42,060 nucleotides of DNA from Bacteroidota bacterium (GTDB taxonomy: Bacteria > Bacteroidota > Bacteroidia > Bacteroidales > Bacteroidaceae). Below, one piece after another: positions 34,874-42,060 of the stretch (the first letter of the stretch is position 1; each line of letters begins with the position of its first letter). The stretch lies in the NCBI GenBank assembly GCA_023458215.1, contig JAEXAJ010000047.1:1-42060 (forward strand). The letters are read 5' to 3'. A program made the translations under genes and the position numbers. Below the pieces are notes generated by a model that was not told the DNA's origin, did no database searches, and saw nothing but the letters and a program-made list of their open reading frames with translations.

Positions 34874-35835
34874 AACGGTATTCATTCATTGTGGCATTGC
34901 ACATTATCGGTATCGCATTCTGTTCGGTCGGAATCTATCTGCTGGTAGACGCTAAGTTATGGTTTAGTTCATTAATGGCTTTTCTGATCTTGCTTGCCAT
35001 TGGCCTCCATTTATATCGCCTGCAAATGATACAAGTGCGTATGATGCGCCATCTTGCCGAGAGCCTGCGCTACGATGATATGATGCTTTCGTTCCGGTCT
35101 CCCTACCATAACCGTTCTATGGAGGACATGGTCAACGAGCTCTCCGAAGCTATGACCAACTTCCGAACCCGTGTGCTGGAACGCAATGAGATGGAAGCAT
35201 GGCAGAAACTAATCCGCGTATTGACGCACGAAATTATGAATTCAATCACTCCCATCATATCCCTTTCCGAAACATTGAGTGAGCGGGAAATGACCGAGAA
35301 GAATTATCCTGTGATGCGTCAAGGCATGCAGACCATTCACAGGCGAAGCAAAGGATTGTTGGAGTTTGTGGAGAATTACCGGAAGCTGACGCGTCTCCCG
35401 GTTCCTGTTCGTTGTCCGGTATCCGTGTGCGAATTATTGCAAGATTTGCAAAAGCTGTTTCCGGAAGAATACATCCGCATTGAAATACCTCCAACTAATC
35501 GGATTCTGCAAATAGACCGGACTCAGATAGAGCAGGTTTTAATCAATCTTATTAAGAATGCCAAAGAAGCATGTGGAAAGGTTCAAAATCCGTTGATAGA
35601 GGTAAAAGTGAATCCGGGTATGTCATGGCAGTGCCTCATTACTGTTCAGGATAATGGCGAAGGCATATTACCGGAGGTTCAGGATAAGATATTTGTTCCG
35701 TTCTTTACGACAAAACCTTCCGGTTCGGGTATCGGACTAAGCTTATGCAAGCAGATCATGAACCGTCATGGAGGAAATATTACTGTACGATCAATTGTAG
35801 GTCAAGGCAGTTGTTTTACCCTACAATTTGGATAA
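34870..35835 (+). CDS. Short-loop membrane histidine kinase (left copy)
   Basis: This 321-aa kinase has two N-terminal TM helices (~5-25 and ~31-50) joined by only a few periplasmic residues, so there is no external sensor domain. A short linker leads to the phospho-acceptor helix with H120 in VLTHEIMNSITPIIS. The ATPase domain has NLIKNAKEAC (N box), DNGEGI (G1) and FFTTKPSGSGIGLSL (G2). The short loop fits the intramembrane-sensing kinases, several of which (BceS type) read the activity of a partner FtsX-type ABC transporter; that parallel is inference. It is translationally coupled to the regulator. Confidence 0.92.
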   Translation: MKRYSFIVALHIIGIAFCSVGIYLLVDAKLWFSSLMAFLILLAIGLHLYRLQMIQVRMMRHLAESLRYDDMMLSFRSPYHNRSMEDMVNELSEAMTNFRTRVLERNEMEAWQKLIRVLTHEIMNSITPIISLSETLSEREMTEKNYPVMRQGMQTIHRRSKGLLEFVENYRKLTRLPVPVRCPVSVCELLQDLQKLFPEEYIRIEIPPTNRILQIDRTQIEQVLINLIKNAKEACGKVQNPLIEVKVNPGMSWQCLITVQDNGEGILPEVQDKIFVPFFTTKPSGSGIGLSLCKQIMNRHGGNITVRSIVGQGSCFTLQFG

Positions 35836-35841
35836 GGATAG

Positions 35842-35879
35842 TCCAAAGACCATGCCTCATTTTGCGCATGGCCTTTGGA
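35842..35879. terminator. Hairpin between convergent kinase and lipoprotein genes
   Basis: A 14-bp stem with one A-C mismatch (35842-35855 with 35866-35879) lies seven bases after the kinase stop and just before the stop of the convergent lipoprotein gene. There is no long T tract, so it is a probable bidirectional terminator. Confidence 0.6.
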
Positions 35880-35886
35880 GAATGAA

Positions 35887-36243
35887 TTATTTCTGTCTTA
35901 CATAACGTAACGTATATCCGTAATTGGAATTCAATATTAATGAATCAGCCGTCAGCTTTTCTATTTTTAAGGTATCTACTCCTTCTATCTCCATGCCATT
36001 GCCAATGCTTTTTACAGTGAGCAGCAGATCATCTCCTTGTTGTTCCCAATTTTTATAAACCAGTGTAGCCATATTGATGGAAGACGCTTCTCCTCCTGCA
36101 TCGATCTTAATACCCTGTACTTGTCCCGGCTGCCCTTCGATAGGCATTACCCATGAACCGACAATTGAATCTGCGCTCTTTTTTCCGCCACAAGCAGCCA
36201 ATGTCATTACCATGACTGCCGCTCCTAAAATAAGTTTTTTCAT
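35887..36243 (-). CDS. Small lipocalin-like lipoprotein
   Basis: The start is MKKLILGAAVMVM (118 aa); the longer frame passes through a promoter. It has a lipoprotein signal peptide with lipobox LAAC (C18), so it is lipid-anchored in the envelope. The mature part begins GGKKSADSIVGSWVMPIEGQ and is predicted beta-rich, with the IVGSW opening typical of small lipocalin-like domains in Bacteroidetes; later strands end TLRYVRQK. Ligand unknown. It stands alone with its own promoter at the axis of the mirror-image duplication. Confidence 0.8.
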   Translation of the reverse strand: MKKLILGAAVMVMTLAACGGKKSADSIVGSWVMPIEGQPGQVQGIKIDAGGEASSINMATLVYKNWEQQGDDLLLTVKSIGNGMEIEGVDTLKIEKLTADSLILNSNYGYTLRYVRQK

Positions 36244-36290
36244 ATCATTTATTAATTGAATGTGATTTACTTTATTATGCACACGTTTTA

Positions 36291-36321
36291 CAAAGATAGG
36301 AATAAAAGAGAAGCATGCAAA
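36291..36321 (-). promoter_or_regulatory. Promoter of the lipoprotein gene
   Basis: On the minus strand: TTTG (36318-36321), 19 bases, TATCTTTG (36291-36298), a full match to the Bacteroides housekeeping consensus. The leader is about 40 bases. Confidence 0.75.
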
Positions 36322-36399
36322 AGGAATATATTTTTTTAGATTATTAATTCTTGTTTTCCAGTGTCTTATAAAATAGTTGTAAACAAAGTTATCAAAATA

Positions 36400-36431
36400 T
36401 TTGGTGTGTATTGAAAATGTTCTTACCTTTG
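36400..36431 (+). promoter_or_regulatory. Promoter of the tRNA-Pro gene
   Basis: TTTG (36400-36403), 20 bases, TACCTTTG (36424-36431): a perfect Bacteroides promoter 26 bases before the tRNA. Confidence 0.8.
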
Positions 36432-36457
36432 CACTCGCTTTTAAGAAGTAAAGCATT

Positions 36458-36532
36458 CGGGGTGTAGCGCAGTCCGGTTAGCGCACCTGCTTTGGGAGCA
36501 GGGGGTCGTGGGTTCGAATCCCGCTACCCCGA
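36458..36532 (+). tRNA. tRNA-Pro (anticodon TGG)
   Basis: A full cloverleaf can be folded by hand. The acceptor stem CGGGGTG pairs with TACCCCG (one G-T pair), followed by discriminator A. The D stem is GCGC/GCGC, the anticodon stem CCTGC/GCAGG encloses loop TTTGGGA with TGG at 36493-36495, and the T stem GTGGG/CCCGC encloses TTCGAAT. The 3' CCA is not encoded. Confidence 0.97.
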
Positions 36533-36541
36533 CAGAAATTA

Positions 36542-36575
36542 AATAAGCTACTGATTTTTTCAGTAGCTTATTTTT
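36542..36575 (+). terminator. Terminator of tRNA-Pro
   Basis: A 13-bp perfect stem (36542-36554 with 36560-36572) with a TTTTT loop and following Ts. It lies ten bases after the tRNA and also faces the end of the convergent right-hand kinase gene. Confidence 0.85.
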
Positions 36576-36595
36576 GTATATACCCTCTTTTCCAT

Positions 36596-37561
36596 TTATC
36601 CAAATAGCAACGTAAAGCAACTCCCTTTTCCCACAGCAGACTGCACCGTAATATTGCCGCCATGCCGATTCATCACTTGTTTACATAAACTGAGCCCGAT
36701 GCCTGAGCCGGAAGGCTTGGTGGTGAAGAACGGTACAAAAATCTTATCCTGCACTTCCGGTAAGATACCTTCGCCATTGTCGCTGACAGTAATAAGGCAT
36801 TGCCACGAGAGGGCGGGTAGCATCTTCACTTCTATCAGGGGATGTTCCTTCCTGCTACATGCTTCTTTGGCGTTTTTAATCAGATTAATCAGTACTTGTT
36901 CTATCTGTGTCCGGTCTATTTGGAGTATGCGGTCGGTCTCCGGAAGCTCTATCCGGATATACTCTTCCGAAAACAGCTTCTGCAAATCCTGCAGCAATTC
37001 GTGGACAGCAACCGGACGACGAACGGGGGCGGGAAGTCTTGTCAGCTTCCGGTAATTCTCCACAAACTCCAGCAAACCCTTGCTACGACGGTGGATAGTC
37101 TGCATTCCCTGCCGCATGACGGGGTAGTTCTTTTCCGACACTTCCCGTTCGCTCAAGGTCTCGGAGAGGGAGATGATAGGAGTAATCGAATTCATTATTT
37201 CGTGCGTCAGCACACGTATCAGCTTTTGCCACGCTTCCATCTCATTGCGTTCCAGCACGCGGGTACGGAAATTCCTCATCGCTTCTGAAAGCTCATCCAC
37301 CATATCCTCCATAGACCGGTTCTTGTAGGGAGAACGGAACGACAGCATCATGTCGTCATAGCGCAGGCTCTCTGCCAGATGGCGCATCATACGCACTTGC
37401 ATCATCTGCAGGCGGTACAGATGAACGGCAATCGCCAGCAATATCAAAAAAGCCATCAGCGTACTGAACCACAGTCCGGCATCCACCAGCAGATAAACGC
37501 CGACCGAAAGGAAGGCTATGCCGATGATGTGCAGTGCCACAATCAATGAATATCGTTTCAT
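36596..37561 (-). CDS. Short-loop membrane histidine kinase (right copy)
   Basis: This 321-aa mirror copy of the kinase at 34870 has the same length. By my count it has about 43 substitutions (roughly 87% identity). Two TM helices with a very short loop, H120 in THEIMNS, the N box, DNGEGI and FFTTKPSGSGIGLSL are all kept. Differences cluster in the linker after the H box (around residues 178-235) and are few in the TM region, so both kinases may read a similar membrane signal. It is coupled to its regulator by an ATGA overlap. Confidence 0.92.
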   Translation of the reverse strand: MKRYSLIVALHIIGIAFLSVGVYLLVDAGLWFSTLMAFLILLAIAVHLYRLQMMQVRMMRHLAESLRYDDMMLSFRSPYKNRSMEDMVDELSEAMRNFRTRVLERNEMEAWQKLIRVLTHEIMNSITPIISLSETLSEREVSEKNYPVMRQGMQTIHRRSKGLLEFVENYRKLTRLPAPVRRPVAVHELLQDLQKLFSEEYIRIELPETDRILQIDRTQIEQVLINLIKNAKEACSRKEHPLIEVKMLPALSWQCLITVSDNGEGILPEVQDKIFVPFFTTKPSGSGIGLSLCKQVMNRHGGNITVQSAVGKGSCFTLLFG

Positions 37562-38931
37562 AAGCCCAGTTTTTCAAGTTTCCGGTACAAGGCGAAGCGG
37601 GTAATGCCCAAGTATTCGGCGGCACGGGTCACATTTCCTTCACTGAGCCGCATGGCACGTTCCACAGCCTGCCGTTCCAATTGCTCCAAGTTGAGGACTT
37701 CTTCTTCCTTCTTCTGACGGGAAACAGAAGCTTGGAACATGAAGTTTTCCGGACGAAGCAAAGAGCCGCCTCCCAGTATCACGGCACGTTCCATGGTATG
37801 CTGCAACTCACGTACATTACCCGGCCAGGCATATTTCAGCAACTTGTTTTTCGCCTCGCGGGTCAGCCCGCGCATCTCTTTCTGATATTTGCGGGCATAC
37901 CGTTGCAGGAAATACTCTGCCAGCAAGAGGATGTCGTTTCCGCGTTCCCGCAGAGGGGGGATATGGAGTTCGATGGTGTTGATGCGATACAGCAGGTCTT
38001 GGCGGAAGTCTCCTTCGTCCACCAGTCGACGGATGTCTGCATTGGTGGCGCAGATGAGCCGCACATCAATGGGCGTAGCCTGCGTACTTCCCAAACGACT
38101 GATACAACGCTTTTCGATGGCAGTCAGCAGTTTGGCCTGCATGGGCAGGGAAAGGTTACCTATTTCATCCAGAAAAAGCGTACCGCCGGTTGCCACTTCC
38201 ATACGTCCAACTTTCGCTTTCCGTGCATCGGTGAAGGCGCCTTTCTCGTAGCCGAACAACTCGCTTTCGAACAACTGTTCGGGAATACTGCCGAGGTCTA
38301 TCGTAACAAACGGCTTTCCATAGCGGGGAGAATTGCGGTAAAGCAGGCGGGCAATCACATCCTTTCCGGTTCCATTCTCACCCAATATAAGTATGTTGGC
38401 ATCCGTATCGCGCAACTTCTCCACAGTAGAGAAGACTTGCTGCATGACAGGAGAATCACCGATAATAATCTCTTCGGAGCCTCCTGCTGTGACATTGCTC
38501 AGAACTTCCACCTGCTCTTTCAGCAGATTTATCTCGGTCCGCGAACGACGCAGCTTCATGCCCGAAGAAAGGGTGGCCAGCAACTTCTCCTTCTCCCACG
38601 GCTTGGGAATGAAATCCGTAGCCCCCGCTTTGATGGCACGCACCGCCTTGTCCGTATCCGCGTAGGCAGTCATGAAGATGACCACTGCTTGCGGGTCGAT
38701 ACTCAGAATCTGCTTCAAGCTATCGAAACCTTCCTGACCACTGATGGCATCACGGCTGAAATTCATATCCAGCAGAATAATGTCCGGACGGAAAGTGGTC
38801 ATAAAATGCTCGATGCGGTCGGGAGTCACTGCCACTTTTATCTTCTCGGCGTAGGGTTCGAGAAGAAGGTTCAGTGCAAAAAGGACATCCTCGTTATCAT
38901 CTACAATCAATATTTTACCAAACTGCTCCAT
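37558..38931 (-). CDS. NtrC-family sigma54 response regulator (right copy)
   Basis: The start is MEQFGKILIVDDNED (457 aa), equal in length to the left copy; the open frame to 39147 crosses the promoter and palindrome and is rejected. Receiver residues D11, D12, D55 and K110, Walker A GENGTGKD, the GAFTDA loop and Walker B GGTLFLDEIGN all match the left copy. The C-terminal helix-turn-helix is identical in both (EGNVTRAAEYLGITRFALYR), so both should bind the same sites. The linker between receiver and AAA+ domain is the main variable patch (LSNVTAGGSEE against LSSTVAGTTED). Confidence 0.93.
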   Translation of the reverse strand: MEQFGKILIVDDNEDVLFALNLLLEPYAEKIKVAVTPDRIEHFMTTFRPDIILLDMNFSRDAISGQEGFDSLKQILSIDPQAVVIFMTAYADTDKAVRAIKAGATDFIPKPWEKEKLLATLSSGMKLRRSRTEINLLKEQVEVLSNVTAGGSEEIIIGDSPVMQQVFSTVEKLRDTDANILILGENGTGKDVIARLLYRNSPRYGKPFVTIDLGSIPEQLFESELFGYEKGAFTDARKAKVGRMEVATGGTLFLDEIGNLSLPMQAKLLTAIEKRCISRLGSTQATPIDVRLICATNADIRRLVDEGDFRQDLLYRINTIELHIPPLRERGNDILLLAEYFLQRYARKYQKEMRGLTREAKNKLLKYAWPGNVRELQHTMERAVILGGGSLLRPENFMFQASVSRQKKEEEVLNLEQLERQAVERAMRLSEGNVTRAAEYLGITRFALYRKLEKLGL

Positions 38932-38987
38932 ATCTGTTTTCTTTTCGTGCAGGCAAGGCCTACACAATCCCACATCTCTTGTATGGG

Positions 38988-38995
38988 CAAAGATA
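38988..38995 (-). promoter_or_regulatory. -7 box of the right response-regulator gene
   Basis: On the minus strand TATCTTTG, 23 bases from the palindromic site exactly as in the left cassette. No -33 TTTG is present. The leader to the ATG is longer (about 50 bases). Confidence 0.55.
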
Positions 38996-39017
38996 AGTAT
39001 AATATCCATGTGTTGTG

Positions 39018-39054
39018 CGTGCATTATCGCACTATTTTTGTGCGCAACTGCACA
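39018..39054. promoter_or_regulatory. Palindromic activator site (UAS), right cassette
   Basis: Read on the minus strand it is TGTGCAGTTGCGCAC-AAAAATA-GTGCGATAATGCACG: same outer TGCA and inner CGCAC/GTGCG blocks, and the same seven-base spacer as the left site, but imperfect in the arm centres. The conserved core is TGCA-N4-CGCAC-N7-GTGCG-N4-TGCA. It lies 56 bp from the -24 element. Confidence 0.7.
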
Positions 39055-39109
39055 CGTTTGGAAAGCTTCGAACCACAACAAACACTTATAATACAATAAC
39101 TTATACTTA

Positions 39110-39125
39110 TGGCATAGAATTTGAA
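39110..39125 (+). promoter_or_regulatory. Sigma54-type -24/-12 promoter of the right TolC operon
   Basis: TGGCATAGAATTTGAA, one base different from the left promoter, with a leader of about 14 bases before the ATG at 39150. Conserved position relative to the palindrome supports the call. Confidence 0.7.
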
Positions 39126-39149
39126 CTTTATAGAGTAAAGAAAACAACT

Positions 39150-40637
39150 ATGCACCGGAATATATTTTTATTGCTTATTACATTCAGTCTGATGTCGAGT
39201 GCCGTTGCCCAAGAGCACACGCTGGAGCTGACTTTGGAAGAAACCATCGAGCAGGCCCGCCAGCAGTCGCCCGACGCCCAAAATGCCCGCCATAGCTTCC
39301 GTTCCGCTTATTGGAACTACAAATACTACTGTGCCAACTACCTGCCGACGCTCAAGCTTACTTCCAATCCCTATCTGGACCGTGCCATCAACAAAGTGAC
39401 CCAAAGCGATGGCAACGTCAAGTTCATAGAGCAGAACCTGCTGAGCACTGACCTGACACTGAGTCTGACACAAAACGTGCCGTGGACCGGAGGAACCTTT
39501 TTCATTGAAACGGCTGCGCAGCGTCTCGACCTTTTCAGCAGTGACACCTATTCCTGGCAGACTTCACCCGTCAACATCGGATACAGCCAGTCCTTGTTTG
39601 GCTACAACAGCCTGAAGTGGGATCGGCGCATCGAACCTATCCGTTATCGCGAAGCCAAGAAAACCTACGTAGAAACCCTTGAACTTGTTGCCGCCAATGC
39701 CACAGAGAAGTTCTTCAACCTGGCCAAAGCACAAAGCAACTACGAAATAGCCAACGCCAACTACGCCAATGCCGACACCTTATATATATATGCGCAAGGA
39801 CGATATAACATCGGCACCATCAGCGAAAACGAAATGTTGCAACTCGAACTCAACAAACTGACCGAAGAAACCAACTGCATGAATGCCCGCATCGAAGTGG
39901 AAAACTGCATGCAGGAACTCCGTTCCTACCTCGGCATCCAAGAAGACCTCCTTATAAAGGTGAGAATAGACAACCGCGTGCCCGACCTGCACATCGACCT
40001 GGATGCCGCACTGATGCTTGCCAACGAAAACAGTCCGGAGATACAGAACATGCTGCGCCGCAAGGTGGAAAGCGAGAGTGCCGTGTCTCGCGCCAAGGCC
40101 AATGCCGGACTGAAAGCAGACATCTACCTGCGCTTCGGCTTGACGCAAACTGCCGACAAGCTGAAAGATGCCTACCGGAATCCACTGGACCAGCAGTACG
40201 TCAGCCTGGGCATTACCCTCCCAATCCTGGACTGGGGGCGCGGAAGGGGACAAGTACGCGTGGCCCGTTCCAACCGAGACCTTGTCTACACGCAGGTAGA
40301 GCAAGACAAGACGGATTTCGACTTGAACGTACGGAAACTCGTAAAGCAATTCAACCTGCAGGCGCAACGGGTAAACATAGCCGCCCGCACGGACCATACA
40401 GCCCAACGACGCGCCGAAGTAGCCCGAAAACTCTATCTGCTCGGAAAGTCCTCGGTACTCGACCTCAATGCATCCATCACGGAAAAAGATACGGCCCGGA
40501 GAAGCTATATAACGGCTTTGTACAACTATTGGAGTCTGTACTATACACTGAGAAGCATCACGCTATATGACTTTGAAAAAGAGAGGCCACTGGCAGAAGA
40601 CTTGGAAAGGGTTACTAATGAAGAATCTATACAATAA
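39150..40637 (+). CDS. TolC-like outer-membrane efflux protein (right copy)
   Basis: The start is MHRNIFLLLITFSLMSSAVAQ (495 aa), a clean signal peptide ending AVAQ; the longer frame back to 39015 would cross the promoter. It is a close paralogue of the left TolC-like protein with the same length and the same landmarks (LTLSLTQNVPWTGG, LPILDWGRGRGQVRVARS). Codons are visibly richer in G/C at third positions than in the left copy. It begins the plus-strand mirror operon. Confidence 0.93.
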   Translation: MHRNIFLLLITFSLMSSAVAQEHTLELTLEETIEQARQQSPDAQNARHSFRSAYWNYKYYCANYLPTLKLTSNPYLDRAINKVTQSDGNVKFIEQNLLSTDLTLSLTQNVPWTGGTFFIETAAQRLDLFSSDTYSWQTSPVNIGYSQSLFGYNSLKWDRRIEPIRYREAKKTYVETLELVAANATEKFFNLAKAQSNYEIANANYANADTLYIYAQGRYNIGTISENEMLQLELNKLTEETNCMNARIEVENCMQELRSYLGIQEDLLIKVRIDNRVPDLHIDLDAALMLANENSPEIQNMLRRKVESESAVSRAKANAGLKADIYLRFGLTQTADKLKDAYRNPLDQQYVSLGITLPILDWGRGRGQVRVARSNRDLVYTQVEQDKTDFDLNVRKLVKQFNLQAQRVNIAARTDHTAQRRAEVARKLYLLGKSSVLDLNASITEKDTARRSYITALYNYWSLYYTLRSITLYDFEKERPLAEDLERVTNEESIQ

Positions 40638-40653
40638 TAGAATCGTGGAATAG

Positions 40654-40730
40654 TTTTAGTAAAAGCTGGCCGGAGATTTACTAAAACTCCGGTGACGATT
40701 TACTAAATCTCCGGTGAAGTTTTAGTAAAA
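40654..40730. repeat. TTTAGTAAA/TTTACTAAA repeat array between TolC and HlyD (right)
   Basis: Four copies alternate in orientation: TTTTAGTAAAA (40654-40664), TTTACTAAAA (40677-40686), TTTACTAAA (40699-40707) and TTTTAGTAAAA (40720-40730), separated by short CTCCGG-containing linkers. Units 1-2 and 3-4 can each form a hairpin. The left cassette has the same motif in the same intergenic position, with different order and linkers. Confidence 0.8.
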
Positions 40731-40743
40731 CTCGGAACCCTTA

Positions 40744-40761
40744 TTCAGAAGTACTTCTGAA
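40744..40761. promoter_or_regulatory. Perfect 18-bp palindrome upstream of right HlyD
   Basis: TTCAGAAGTACTTCTGAA is its own reverse complement, 45 bases before the HlyD ATG. It has no counterpart in the left cassette. It could be a dimeric regulator site or part of an RNA structure. Confidence 0.5.
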
Positions 40762-40806
40762 GGGAGTATCTGAAAAGTAAAAAAAGAGTATATAAAATAT
40801 TGCATT

Positions 40807-42057
40807 ATGGATATAAAACTTGAAAAGAAACCCTGGTACATCCGTTACCGCTACTATCTGGCGGGAGGCGTTGCCTTCCTTGCCTTCCTGATTTATGTAG
40901 TCACCCTTTCGCTGGGTCCCAGCAAACTGCGCATCGAGCAAGACAACATACAGATAGCCGAAGTCAAGAACGGCAAATTTATGGAATATGTAGATGTGGA
41001 GGGAGTGATTCAGCCCATCCTTACCATCAAGGTCAATGCACGTGAAGCCGGAAGCGTGGAACGCATCATAGGAGAGGAGGGGAGCCTGCTCCGGCAAGGA
41101 GATACCATCCTCGTCATGGAAAACCCCGACCTGCTGCGCAGTATCGAAGACCAGCGCGACGACTGGGAAAAGCAGCTTATCACCTACCGCGAAAAAGAGA
41201 TTGAAATGGAGCAGAAAAGCCTGAACCTGCAACAACAAGCCCTGCAGACCGATTATGACCTCAACCGCCTGCGCAAGAGTTTTGCCCTTGACAAGGAGGA
41301 GTACCGCATGGGCATCAAGAGCAAGGCGCAGCTCGAAGTTTCCGAGGACGAATACAACTATAAAGTGAAAAATGCCCATCTTCAAAGGGAAAGCCTCCGT
41401 CATGACTCTGCCGTCACCGTCATCCGCAAAGACCTCATCAGGAACGACCGTGAACGGGAACGGAAGAAGTATGAACGCGCCTGCGAACGGCTCGGCAACC
41501 TGGTGGTGAAAGCTCCCGTCGCCGGCCAGCTCAGTTTTGTCAAGGTGACTCCGGGACAGCAGGTCGCTTCCGGTGAAAGCATTGCGGAAATCAAGGTGCT
41601 GGACCAATATAAAGTGCATACTTCCCTGAGCGAATACTACATCAACCGCATTATCACCGGATTGCCTGCCACCATCAATTATCAGGGAAGAAAATACCCG
41701 TTGCGCATCACGAAAGTGGTTCCCGAAGTCAAAGACCGCACGTTCGACGTAGACCTCGTCTTCACCGGTGACATGCCCGACAACGTACGTGTAGGCAAAA
41801 GCTTCCGGGTACAGATAGAACTCGGCCAGCCGGAGGAGGCGCTCGTCATTCCGCGCGGCAACTTCTACCAGAGTACCGGAGGACAATGGATTTACAAACT
41901 GAACGCCGCAAAGACAAAAGCCGTGCGCGTGCCGCTTGGCATCGGTCGCCAAAATCCGCAACAATACGAGATTACGGAAGGTTTGCAGCCCGGAGATTGG
42001 GTAATTACAACGGGATATGATACCTTTGGCGAGGCGGAAGAATTGATAATGAAATAA
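40807..42057 (+). CDS. HlyD/MacA-like periplasmic adaptor (right copy)
   Basis: This 416-aa adaptor has the same length as the left one: TM helix at ~14-35, lipoyl half VNAREAGSVERIIGEEGSLL, coiled coil at ~100-220, second lipoyl half VKAPVAGQLSFVKVTPGQQV, and a barrel ending QPGDWVITTGYDTFGEAEEL. It is complete and ends three bases before the window edge. By analogy with the left operon, permease genes should follow outside the window. The last ~60 bases are almost identical in DNA to the left copy, whereas the rest has drifted at many third positions. Confidence 0.93.
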   Translation: MDIKLEKKPWYIRYRYYLAGGVAFLAFLIYVVTLSLGPSKLRIEQDNIQIAEVKNGKFMEYVDVEGVIQPILTIKVNAREAGSVERIIGEEGSLLRQGDTILVMENPDLLRSIEDQRDDWEKQLITYREKEIEMEQKSLNLQQQALQTDYDLNRLRKSFALDKEEYRMGIKSKAQLEVSEDEYNYKVKNAHLQRESLRHDSAVTVIRKDLIRNDRERERKKYERACERLGNLVVKAPVAGQLSFVKVTPGQQVASGESIAEIKVLDQYKVHTSLSEYYINRIITGLPATINYQGRKYPLRITKVVPEVKDRTFDVDLVFTGDMPDNVRVGKSFRVQIELGQPEEALVIPRGNFYQSTGGQWIYKLNAAKTKAVRVPLGIGRQNPQQYEITEGLQPGDWVITTGYDTFGEAEELIMK

Positions 42058-42060
42058 AAC

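Larger units (their letters stand above)
30392..42057. repeat. Mirror-image duplication of a four-gene cassette
   Basis: The left arm (30392-35835: HlyD, TolC, regulator, kinase) and right arm (36596-42057: kinase, regulator, TolC, HlyD) are inverted copies of 5444 and 5462 bp. All four gene pairs have equal protein lengths. The axis (35836-36595) holds a lipoprotein gene and tRNA-Pro. Third-position divergence shows the duplication is not very recent. Confidence 0.9.

Noticed and set aside
36458..36595. Integrative element attachment site at tRNA-Pro
   Set aside because: I found no integrase gene and no direct repeat of the tRNA 3' end in the window; the flanks are mirror cassettes, not an island.
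37681..39099. 472-codon open frame on the plus strand opposite the right regulator gene
   Set aside because: It is the antisense of a well-recognised NtrC-type gene; the translation has no domain logic and arises from codon bias.
38932..39147. N-terminal extension of the right regulator
   Set aside because: It would cover the -7 box, the palindrome and the TolC promoter; the left copy starts at MEQLGKILIVDD with the same total length.
40741..41964. 407-codon open frame antisense to the right HlyD gene
   Set aside because: It mirrors a clear HlyD gene and crosses the TolC-HlyD spacer; the similar 30563-31333 frame opposite the left HlyD has the same cause.

Overview
The window looks like a Bacteroides chromosome (inference). 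Reasons: a Bacteroides-type serine palmitoyltransferase, AT-rich intergenic DNA, several promoters of the Bacteroides form TTTG-N19-20-TAnnTTTG, weak ribosome binding sites, and long double-length FtsX permease operons. I see no insertion sequence, prophage or CRISPR array.

Left part (1-8462), mostly housekeeping. It holds sphingolipid synthase spt, a periplasmic M48 metalloprotease and a large protein with three CbxX/CfxQ-type AAA+ modules, the third with a degenerate Walker B. Next come a histidine phosphatase broken by a one-base frameshift, translationally coupled to a TPR protein, and an Mpv17-like membrane protein. A 324-bp gap upstream of the AAA+ gene carries a cluster of GGCTACACC repeats bounded by a perfect 16-bp inverted repeat.

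Centre (8466-15318), the best candidate for an undescribed system. It is a compact five-gene minus-strand operon: (1) a 96-aa stand-alone RyR-domain protein; (2) a two-TM coiled-coil protein; (3) a CASTOR/POLLUX-like channel protein (TM-pore-TM, tandem RCK-type domains) fused to a C-terminal RyR domain; (4) a zinc-ribbon/TIR/NACHT/helical-repeat STAND protein; (5) an RNase Z-like metallo-beta-lactamase hydrolase. Genes 2/3 and 4/5 overlap. TIR domains can cleave NAD+ to cyclic ADP-ribose type signals and STAND proteins are common phage sensors, so one working model is: sensing by TIR-NACHT, a nucleotide signal, RyR-mediated gating of the channel, and an MBL effector or off-switch. The architecture is read from sequence; the mechanism is inference.

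Right part (15350-42057), envelope export. One minus-strand operon runs TolC-like - HlyD-like - six FtsX-type permeases - one ABC ATPase; one permease carries an in-frame amber codon. A divergent NtrC-type response regulator and a short-loop membrane histidine kinase probably control it. Beyond a lipoprotein gene and tRNA-Pro(TGG), the kinase/regulator/TolC/HlyD cassette recurs as a mirror image. Both divergent intergenic regions contain the same palindrome (an upstream activating site), a sigma54-type -24/-12 promoter exactly 56 bp away on the TolC side, and a TATCTTTG -7 box on the regulator side. The two regulators have the same DNA-binding helix, so cross-regulation is likely. The right cassette reaches the window edge and may continue into its own permeases.
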